13,578 nucleotides of DNA from CAZLGM01 sp964623625 (lineage in GTDB: Bacteria; Desulfobacterota; Desulfobulbia; Desulfobulbales; Desulfocapsaceae). The notes under the pieces are model-generated. The model ran no database searches and was not told the DNA's origin. It saw nothing but the letters and a program-made list of their open reading frames with translations. Both the position numbers and the translations under genes were made by a program. Location of the stretch: assembly GCA_964623625.1 (NCBI GenBank), contig CAZUUJ010000086.1:1-13578 (forward strand), given 5' to 3'. Positions 6,373-12,725 of the stretch are shown one piece after another; within the stretch, counting starts at the first letter, position 1; every line of letters begins with the position of its first letter.

Positions 6373-6924
6373 TTAGTGACCTTTTTTCTTTGTCTCGGTT
6401 TTGTTCTGCGGTTTAAATTTGCCTGCGTTAAACAGTTTCTCGCCCTTCTCCGTCAGCTCATGGCAATCCTGGCAGCCGATAACCGCTTCTGTTTCCTTAT
6501 GACAACCGATACAACTGAGATGGTACGCTCCCTTCAATCCGGGCTTATCAATATGATAAAGGTTCGGATTTGCAAGTTTTCGAAGGTAGGCGGAACCAAA
6601 TCGCTGCTTTTCATGGCAGTCCCTGCATGAAATGGTATAAGGTCTTCCGCTGTTGAAAATGGCAGCGTCATATTCCCCTCCGGCGGTGTGACACCTGGTA
6701 CAATTCTTGTCGATGATCCTGGTTCCTGTTGTATGATGATGACAGACGGAACAGTCAGCCATATCCACATGAAGAAGATGATCGAAAGTGACCACACTAT
6801 AGAGATCAGACAGGCTGCCGATCTCTACAAAATCAGGTGGATCCTCGGTTCCGTGTGACAGGTTGATGGTGATGGCCAACGTAAAAACAATGGCCGGAAA
6901 GAACACTTTTGGGACAGTTTTCAT
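6373..6924 (-). CDS. Periplasmic pentaheme c-type cytochrome (cytochrome c3/c7-like, 183 aa)
   Basis: A Sec signal peptide (about residues 1-25, ending near LSHGTE) precedes five CXXCH heme sites: CSVCH 58-62, CTRCH 75-79, CRDCH 100-104, CIGCH 138-142 and CQDCH 151-155. The segment FDHLLHVDMADCSVCHHH has the F-x-H-x2-H...CHH pattern of class III multiheme cytochromes, where the extra histidines serve as distal heme ligands. Several other histidines (124, 135) could ligate the remaining hemes. Length and heme number differ from the 16-heme HmcA and triheme DsrJ, so this is a smaller relative. The ribosome site GGAGGAG is very strong. The gene follows ftsH by 57 bases and precedes the ferredoxin. 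It is probably the periplasmic electron entry or exit of the complex. Confidence 0.92.
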   Translation of the reverse strand: MKTVPKVFFPAIVFTLAITINLSHGTEDPPDFVEIGSLSDLYSVVTFDHLLHVDMADCSVCHHHTTGTRIIDKNCTRCHTAGGEYDAAIFNSGRPYTISCRDCHEKQRFGSAYLRKLANPNLYHIDKPGLKGAYHLSCIGCHKETEAVIGCQDCHELTEKGEKLFNAGKFKPQNKTETKKKGH

Positions 6925-6981
6925 GGTAACTCCTCCTTACAGAAACTCTTTAAAATACTTAAACCTTAAAGCTGTATATAG

Positions 6982-8802
6982 TTATGAGTCCTTTTCTTTC
7001 TCTTTGAGTTTACGCTCCATTTCTTTTTCATTGAGGTAGCAGTGAAAGACAATGTCCATTTCTTCACCGTCAACGGTTTCATTGATCATCAGTACCTCTG
7101 CCAGTTTATGCAGGAATTTGTTGTTTTCTGTTAACAGCCCGGTCGTCTCTTCATAGCAGTCGTTTATGATCCGCTTAATCTCACTGTCGATTGCAATGGC
7201 TGTCTGTTCACTGTGCTGTTTGGTGCTTGAGGATGAGCCAAGAAAATCACTCTGATCCTGCATATGGGCAATGGGCCCGACAACATCACTCATCCCCCAT
7301 TCACAAACAAGTCGTGTTGCTATTTCAGTAGCTCCTGCCAGGTCATTGCTGGCGCCTGTAGTGAGTTGATCAAAAATGAGTTCTTCAGCAATCCGACCTC
7401 CTAAAAGAGTCTGGATTCGACTCAGCAGGTATTCTTTTGAGTAGGTGTGGCGGTCGTCTACCGGCATCTGTTGCGTCAGCCCGAGTGCTCTGCCCCGTGG
7501 CATGATGGTGATTTTATGGACCGGGTCGGCCTTGGGAAGCAGCATGGCAACAATGGCATGGCCCGCTTCATGGTAAGCGGTAATACGTCGTTCTTTTTCA
7601 GTTATGACAACGTTTTTTCTTGCCAGTCCCATGATGAGTTTATCTTTGGCCTCATCAAAATCATCCATATCCACCTGCTGTTTCCCATTTCTGGCGGCAA
7701 GAAGAGCAGCTTCGTTCACCAGATTGGCAATTTCAGCCCCACTGAATCCAGGAATCGATCGGGATATGGCAGCCATGTCAAGATGAGGGCTGGTTGTGAT
7801 TTTTTTTGCATGGACAGCAAGAATTTTTATTCGACCTCTAAAATCCGGCAGACTGATGGTCACCTGTCGGTCGAATCGCCCCGGTCTCAGCAGTGCCGGG
7901 TCCAAAATGTCTGGACGATTAGTGGCCCCAATCACGATGACGGTTTCTCCACTGGAAAATCCGTCCATTTCCACCAGAAGGGCATTAAGGGTTTGTTCCC
8001 TTTCATCATTAGAACCGGTGGCGTTGCCGCCGCTTCGTTTTCCGCCTATGGCGTCGATCTCATCTATGAAAACAATGCAGGGCGCATTATTTTTCGCTTC
8101 GGCAAAAAGTTCCCGTACCCGGGAGGCGCCGACGCCTACAAACATTTCAACGAAATCAGAGCCTCCCATGGAATAAAACGGGACGGAGGCTTCTCCGGCG
8201 ATTGCTTTGGCAAGTAAAGTTTTTCCGGTCCCTGGTGGTCCCTGAAGCAGCACACCCTTGGGCAACTGACCTCCAAGTCTGCTGAATTTTGATGGTTCTT
8301 TTAAAAAAAGAACCACTTCTTTAAGTTCCTCCCTGGCTTCTGAGATTCCAGCCACATCTTCAAAGGTGACCTGACTGCCGGTTTCAGGGATAAGTAAGGA
8401 ACCGTTTTTATCAGACATGCTCGAAGATTTTTCCGATTGGGATCGGGTGAAGAGGAACCAAGCGCCTAGAATAAGAAAAACAGGAAGAAGTGCCTTAAAG
8501 AATCCGAATGGATTGTCATCTGCTCCAGGCTCCGCTTTGATGTCGATGCCTTTTTCCACCAGCTGTTCAAGTACGGTACTGATATCTGGTGAATAGGTAC
8601 TGAACTTTTGATTATTTGCATCCTCATAGCGGATATGGCCACCCTTGAGTTCGACTGATTTTATCTTGTCGTTCTGAAGAGAGCTTAGAAATTGAGAGTA
8701 TGTTTTAGGTGGGGGAGTAGTCTCTTTCAGATAAATGTTATATCCGATAACGGCAATAGCGGTCAGCAAGAGGAGTAGTAGACCTTTTTGTATGTTGCTC
8801 AT
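6982..8802 (-). CDS. ftsH: ATP-dependent zinc metalloprotease FtsH
   Basis: A full-length FtsH of 606 residues, slightly shorter than the E. coli protein. It has an N-terminal helix (about 6-24), a small periplasmic domain, a second helix (about 103-119), an AAA+ domain with Walker A GPPGTGKT (188-195), Walker B FIDEID (245-250) and the second region of homology (GATNRP...GRFDRQ, 292-313), and an M41 peptidase domain with HEAGH (411-415) and the third zinc ligand Asp487 in TTGASND. All active-site residues are present. It degrades membrane and regulatory proteins. Its place between a transposase-derived gene and a cytochrome/NrfD operon is unusual: housekeeping ftsH commonly sits with tilS or hpt. 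This may therefore be a second, specialised copy for quality control of the complex, but the rest of the genome is not visible. Confidence 0.97.
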   Translation of the reverse strand: MSNIQKGLLLLLLTAIAVIGYNIYLKETTPPPKTYSQFLSSLQNDKIKSVELKGGHIRYEDANNQKFSTYSPDISTVLEQLVEKGIDIKAEPGADDNPFGFFKALLPVFLILGAWFLFTRSQSEKSSSMSDKNGSLLIPETGSQVTFEDVAGISEAREELKEVVLFLKEPSKFSRLGGQLPKGVLLQGPPGTGKTLLAKAIAGEASVPFYSMGGSDFVEMFVGVGASRVRELFAEAKNNAPCIVFIDEIDAIGGKRSGGNATGSNDEREQTLNALLVEMDGFSSGETVIVIGATNRPDILDPALLRPGRFDRQVTISLPDFRGRIKILAVHAKKITTSPHLDMAAISRSIPGFSGAEIANLVNEAALLAARNGKQQVDMDDFDEAKDKLIMGLARKNVVITEKERRITAYHEAGHAIVAMLLPKADPVHKITIMPRGRALGLTQQMPVDDRHTYSKEYLLSRIQTLLGGRIAEELIFDQLTTGASNDLAGATEIATRLVCEWGMSDVVGPIAHMQDQSDFLGSSSSTKQHSEQTAIAIDSEIKRIINDCYEETTGLLTENNKFLHKLAEVLMINETVDGEEMDIVFHCYLNEKEMERKLKEKEKDS

Positions 8803-8842
8803 AGCGATCTCCGTATATTTCCTTTCCTAGTTCATCATAGGG

Positions 8843-9748
8843 CTATGAAGAACCCACCAGTTCCCTGTATGACTTCGGTTTCACAGCTAAAACACCGAGC
8901 AGCAGTAGATTGAAGACAGCTTTTTTATCGGCCAGCATTGAGCTGTTGGCGCGAAAACAGAATTCATCGATATAGAGCTGCAGGTGCTTTATCGCTACTC
9001 CACCCCGGTGGACATTGTTTAACCAGTTCTCAAAACGTTGGATAACATTGTCGGCATGGCTGGGCTCAAGCTTTGACGAGTGTATGACACAGGTATGTCC
9101 GAGCTGTTCTATGGTCTCAAAGCCACTGAGTTGGGGAACAATGATTGAACTGCTGGTCTTGATATGGAGGCCCAGGAATTCCGTTACGGTTTGTGGGGTC
9201 AGTTCCCTGATAGACTGCATTTTTATACGGCCGGTGACCCCGGATTGCAGTGCAACTTCGGCAGCGCAGATGATCAATCCCTTTTCTTTTCCTTTCCTGG
9301 CTGGAGAAACTTGATGATAACCGATTTCGATGACTCCTCTGCAAGGTCTGCTGTCGGCGAACCCCATGGCGCTGCGCAGCTTTTGCAGCCACACCCAGGC
9401 TGTTTGATAGCTGGTAAGTTTCAAGAGACGTTGCAACCCTTTGGCATTAATTATCGTCTGGTCATCGCATACCCACCAGATGGCTTGAAGCCACTGTCTC
9501 AGAGGTTTTTTTGTTCCATGCATAATGGTATTGGTAGTGATGGTTGTTGCCAGTCCGCATCCGGGGCAGATGATTTTTAAGCGGGGTCGGAGGCCGGGAT
9601 ACGTTCGTAAACACTGGGGACAGGTAAAACCATCGGGCCATCGGTTGTGAAAGAGCAGGGAAACGCAACTTGATTCATCAGGGTATTTACTGTCAAACCA
9701 CTCTCTTGACTTTCCAGGTAACTCTGTTGAATTCAATGTAGGAGCCAT
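8843..9748 (-). CDS. ISXO2/IS1595-type transposase-derived protein with lost catalytic residues
   Basis: An intact frame with the IS1595 layout: an N-terminal zinc ribbon (CPQC, then CPGC 15 residues later, in WPDGFTCPQC), a helical region (PLRQWLQAIWW, SYQTAWVWLQKLR) and an RNase-H-like ISXO2 part ending in HLQLYIDEFCFRAN, which closely follows the family ending. Where the family has E-V-D-E-T-Y this protein reads E-I-G-Y-H-Q, so the first catalytic Asp is Gly. Where it has Y-T-D-x-W it reads I-V-P-Q-L, so the second Asp is Pro. The third acidic position appears to be Gln. It is therefore probably unable to transpose but may still bind DNA. I chose ATG at 9746-9748 because a sigma-54 promoter (9809-9824) lies just upstream. 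An in-frame TTG at 9833-9835 would add 29 residues. I saw no terminal inverted repeats around it. ftsH begins 40 bases downstream. Confidence 0.82.
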   Translation of the reverse strand: MAPTLNSTELPGKSREWFDSKYPDESSCVSLLFHNRWPDGFTCPQCLRTYPGLRPRLKIICPGCGLATTITTNTIMHGTKKPLRQWLQAIWWVCDDQTIINAKGLQRLLKLTSYQTAWVWLQKLRSAMGFADSRPCRGVIEIGYHQVSPARKGKEKGLIICAAEVALQSGVTGRIKMQSIRELTPQTVTEFLGLHIKTSSSIIVPQLSGFETIEQLGHTCVIHSSKLEPSHADNVIQRFENWLNNVHRGGVAIKHLQLYIDEFCFRANSSMLADKKAVFNLLLLGVLAVKPKSYRELVGSS

Positions 9749-9808
9749 ATTTTTATCTGTTTTGCTGGGTGACTTATCCTGTTTGTGTTCACAAGTTGTC
9801 TTGTTATG

Positions 9809-9824
9809 TGCATGAATGGTGCCA
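9809..9824 (-). promoter_or_regulatory. Sigma-54-like promoter of the transposase-derived gene/ftsH/cytochrome run
   Basis: Minus strand TGGCACCATTCATGCA has the invariant GG-N10-GC and differs from TGGCACG-N4-TTGCA at two positions. It shares TGGCAC and ATGCA with the two promoters at 209-224 and 1430-1445. Transcription should start near 9798, about 50 bases before the ATG at 9746-9748. It falls inside the longer TTG-started version of the gene, which argues for the shorter version. Confidence 0.6.
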
Positions 9825-10078
9825 AGAGGTAACAAGCTGTTGTCATTCCATTGTATATCGTTGATATATAGGGAAAAAAATTATGGATAGGTGCGATGCG
9901 GCTGGTTTGAGGCCTATGATTTGAAAAACAATACTCTAGCTGATGAGGGGTGATTTTTTGAAAGTATGTCTTAAATGTTCTGAAAAAACAGGATGATGGA
10001 AGGCGACTGGGAAAATAGTGAAAGAAGAAACGAAGAGCCTTATTGCTGATGGCCTAATGACTGTCGGAACGGTAAACG

Positions 10079-10152
10079 CTACACTATTGTAGTATTTGCC
10101 ACACAACTGTTGCCACAGTTGTGTGGTGGTTAGTGTCGTTGACACGACACTA
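10079..10152. promoter_or_regulatory. Cluster of three dyads downstream of the regulator gene (candidate enhancer sites)
   Basis: Three inverted repeats in a row: CTACA-CTAT-TGTAG (10079-10092); arms CACACAACTGT and ACAGTTGTGTG around TGCC (10100-10125, 11 bp perfect); and arms TAGTGTCG and CGACACTA around TTGACA (10131-10152), whose right end contains the regulator's TAG stop codon. No T run follows on the minus strand, so intrinsic termination is unlikely. The middle dyad shares ACAAC/GTTGT words with the dyads upstream of the small-protein promoters and lies about 290 bp upstream of the sigma-54-like promoter at 9809-9824. In the rest of the gene-free interval (9825-10078) I see only a small dyad TATATC-GTT-GATATA at 9854-9868. 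Confidence 0.55.
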
Positions 10153-11958
10153 AAGATCATACTTGCTGAGATCAATTCGTAATTCTCTTATCTTACGGTA
10201 GAGGGTTGAACGATCAATACCGAGAAGGCGTGCTGCTTTTGCCTTGTTGCCGCCGGTTTTCAGCATGGCTTTTATGATGCGGTTCTCCATGGAATTTTCA
10301 GGCGGAAAGGGCACACCAAAGGATTGGTGCTGTTCGGAGAAAACGGGATCGGAATCGATGATGGGCGCTTGCCCGACACTTGGTTCATAATTAATGATTT
10401 CCTGCGGTAAATCATCTCTTGAGATAGATGATCCAGAACAGAGAACACAGGCCCGTTCAATGATGTGCTCCAGTTCCCTTACATTACCTGGCCAATTGTA
10501 TCGGGTGAGCAGTTCCATTGCCTGGTTTGAAATACCGTTTACAGATTGATTCATCTTTGAGCTTGATCGCTGGAGAAAATGATTCACCAGCAATTCAATA
10601 TCACCTTCGCGTTCTCGAAGAGTTGGCAGCATGATCTCGATGACCCGTAACCTGAAATAGAGATCTTCCCGAAAGGTGCCAATCTGCACAATTTTTTTCA
10701 TATCCACGTTGGTTGCGGCAATGACTCGAACATCGACCTGTATTGGTCTGTCACGACCAACAGGATAAAAGGTCTTTTCCTGGAGAAAACGTAAAAGCCT
10801 GAGCTGCATCATGGTTGAAATATCGCCAATTTCATCGAGAAAAAGGGTGCCGCCGTCCGCCTGGAGGATACGGCCCATTCTGTCTTGGTCGGCACCGGTA
10901 AACGAGCCTTTTTTGTGGCCGAAAAGCTCGCTTTCCAAAAGGTTTTCAGGAATAGCGGTACAGTCCACTTTGACAAGGGGGCGTTGGGCACGATGGCTCT
11001 CCAAATGGAGGGCTTCTGCGGCCAGTTCCTTGCCTGTACCGGATTCTCCGGTAATAAGGGCGGTGGCATCAACCCGGCCTACATTTTGAATCATGGTATA
11101 GACGTTCTGCATCACATCACTTGCACCAATGAGGCGATGAAACACTGTTCGTCTGTTCTGTGTGTTTTCCTCCTTGTGGGTCATATCACGGATAACAAGA
11201 ACGGCACCGTTCAGATCACCCCGGCCATTATCAAGAGGCGATATTGAGATGGAGAGAATTTTGGCATCACCGTCAATCCTTTCGCATTCGATTCGGTTCT
11301 CAGTGATATCACGACCGGTAAGCAGAACATTTTCAATGTCCGTTTGAATCAGTTTCATGTTTTTATCCGAACAGAGAGATTTGAGGTCACTACCCTCCTG
11401 AAAATCAGGATTCAGTTCTCTGAACAGACTGCGGGCCGCCTGGTTCATTTTGGAAATGATCAGATCCCGATCAACGGTAAGTATTGTGTCGGCCACACTT
11501 CTAAAGATGGTATCGAGAAAGGTTCTATACTGTTCACGTTCCTGTTCGGCTTTTCTCTTTTCCTGCTCAAGCAGCCGCTGCTTCAAAGCGAACCTGGTAG
11601 TATTAAGAAGCGTTTCTTTCTCTACAGGCTTGGGAATATAATCGAATGCACCGAGGCGTACTGCTTCAGAGGCTGTTTCAATATTTGGATATCCGGTTAT
11701 CATAATCACCGGACAGTTTATACCAAGTTCCCGGATCCGTTTTAAGAAATCAATACCGGATGCGCCTTCAAGGACAATATCACTGATAATCAGATCGAAA
11801 GAGCGTTGATTGATTTCATGTACGGCTTCTTCAAAGGTGGAGGCGGTGACGATGGTGCGATATCCTTCGCGTGTAAGAAAAATTCGAAAGGTATTTCGCA
11901 AACTCTCCTCATCGTCGACAATCAGAATCTGAATGTCTTTTTGTTCTTTTTCAGTCAT
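10150..11958 (-). CDS. NtrC-type sigma-54-dependent response regulator (REC-PAS-AAA+-HTH, 602 aa)
   Basis: An N-terminal receiver domain (1-125) has acidic residues 15/16, phosphoacceptor Asp60, Thr88 and Lys110. A coiled linker and PAS-like domain (about 143-262) follow. The sigma-54 activation domain has Walker A GESGTGKE (304-311), the sigma-54 contact loop as GSFTGA (351-356; the common form is GAFTGA) and Walker B LFLDE (372-376). The C-terminal Fis-type helix-turn-helix is NKAKAARLLGIDRSTLYRKI (571-590). All parts needed for phosphorylation-controlled activation of RpoN promoters are present. The gene starts 17 bases after the PAS protein gene and is very likely in one operon with the kinase. 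Its likely targets, by adjacency, are the sigma-54 promoters at 9809, 1430 and 209 (inference). The extra PAS domain between REC and AAA+ is less usual and could sense a second signal. Confidence 0.95.
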   Translation of the reverse strand: MTEKEQKDIQILIVDDEESLRNTFRIFLTREGYRTIVTASTFEEAVHEINQRSFDLIISDIVLEGASGIDFLKRIRELGINCPVIMITGYPNIETASEAVRLGAFDYIPKPVEKETLLNTTRFALKQRLLEQEKRKAEQEREQYRTFLDTIFRSVADTILTVDRDLIISKMNQAARSLFRELNPDFQEGSDLKSLCSDKNMKLIQTDIENVLLTGRDITENRIECERIDGDAKILSISISPLDNGRGDLNGAVLVIRDMTHKEENTQNRRTVFHRLIGASDVMQNVYTMIQNVGRVDATALITGESGTGKELAAEALHLESHRAQRPLVKVDCTAIPENLLESELFGHKKGSFTGADQDRMGRILQADGGTLFLDEIGDISTMMQLRLLRFLQEKTFYPVGRDRPIQVDVRVIAATNVDMKKIVQIGTFREDLYFRLRVIEIMLPTLREREGDIELLVNHFLQRSSSKMNQSVNGISNQAMELLTRYNWPGNVRELEHIIERACVLCSGSSISRDDLPQEIINYEPSVGQAPIIDSDPVFSEQHQSFGVPFPPENSMENRIIKAMLKTGGNKAKAARLLGIDRSTLYRKIRELRIDLSKYDL

Positions 11959-11975
11959 GATAGCACCATGCTGTT

Positions 11976-12725
11976 TTATTTGAATGTATTGAGATCTCTA
12001 AAAACAACAACGGCTCCAACGATCTTCTTGTTTTCCAGAATCGGTGTCGAATAATATTCCACCGGAAAACTGATACCGTTTTTTGTCCAGAAGACGTCAT
12101 CGGATCTGGCATGGACAATGCCATCCCTGTATGCCTTGTGAATTGGACAATCTTCCACCGGATGAGAGGTCCCGTCTTTATGGGTATGGTGCACCAGGTC
12201 ATGGTGGGATTTGCCGATCAGATCTTCCATCTTCCAGCCAAGCATGAGGGAAGCGGCTTTATTGATAAACATCACATTACCTTCTTTATCGAGGCCGAAG
12301 ATACCCTCACCGGCAGAGTCCAAAATAAGCTGAAACCTGTTTTTGAGTTTATTGCTCTCGGTTTCCGCCTGAATTCTTTCGGCAATCTCTCTATTTAATG
12401 AAGCATTGATCACCGATATCTCAAAGGTTCTTTTTTCTACCATCTCTTCCAGGCCAGCCTGTGTTTCTTTCAGCTCATTGATTTTTTGATCCAATGAGTG
12501 CCGATATTCCTCAACGAGTTGATCCATTTGCTTAAACTGAATATGGATCAGACTTAAAACGGCCAACAGCAGCAGGACAAGCAGACATGCCGAAAAAAGA
12601 TGAAAGGGGAGTTGTCTGGCGGTTTCGCCTGCACCTGTCTGCAGCAGATCAAAATAGAAAAGCAGTCCACCAAATACCAGGAAGAGCACGGTAATAATCA
12701 ATACAACCTTGCTTTTTTCAGACAT
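11976..12725 (-). CDS. Membrane-anchored PAS sensor protein without kinase domain (249 aa)
   Basis: Two helices (about 7-27 and 43-63) enclose a short extracytoplasmic loop. A coiled coil (65-128, including EKRTFEISVINASLNREI) and one PAS domain (130-246) follow, and the protein ends there. The PAS domain has the insert HHTHKDGTSHPVEDCP (179-194), rich in His and with one Cys, a pattern found in a recognisable subset of PAS domains. Whether it binds a ligand is unknown to me. The ATG (12723-12725) overlaps the end of the kinase gene by eight bases and its GGAGG ribosome site lies in the kinase gene, so the genes are translationally coupled. It probably passes a membrane or redox signal to the neighbouring kinase or regulator. 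It looks like the sensor half of a kinase that is encoded separately. Confidence 0.85.
   Translation of the reverse strand: MSEKSKVVLIITVLFLVFGGLLFYFDLLQTGAGETARQLPFHLFSACLLVLLLLAVLSLIHIQFKQMDQLVEEYRHSLDQKINELKETQAGLEEMVEKRTFEISVINASLNREIAERIQAETESNKLKNRFQLILDSAGEGIFGLDKEGNVMFINKAASLMLGWKMEDLIGKSHHDLVHHTHKDGTSHPVEDCPIHKAYRDGIVHARSDDVFWTKNGISFPVEYYSTPILENKKIVGAVVVFRDLNTFK

Noticed and set aside
7447..8217. Long plus-strand open frame (256 codons) opposite ftsH, with other antisense frames nearby
   Set aside because: It lies entirely within the strongly supported ftsH frame. The translation has no recognisable domain and looks like a shadow of ftsH codon use.
8803..9900. Complete insertion sequence with terminal inverted repeats around the transposase-like gene
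   Set aside because: I compared the flanks by eye (8803-8842 and 9836-9900) and saw no matching inverted ends or target duplication. Remote ends cannot be excluded without a genome comparison.
10100..10152. Strong hairpins after the regulator gene as intrinsic terminators
   Set aside because: The minus strand has no T run after either stem, and one stem includes the stop codon. A DNA-binding role fits better.
9936..10175. Minus-strand open frame of 79 codons overlapping the regulator's 3' end
   Set aside because: It runs out of frame through the regulator's C-terminus and the dyad cluster, and it has no ribosome site or recognisable domain.
12107..12122. Plus-strand TGGCATGGACAATGCC resembling a sigma-54 promoter
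   Set aside because: It keeps GG-N10-GC but lies inside the PAS protein gene, points toward no gene, and has a weak -24 match. Most likely chance.
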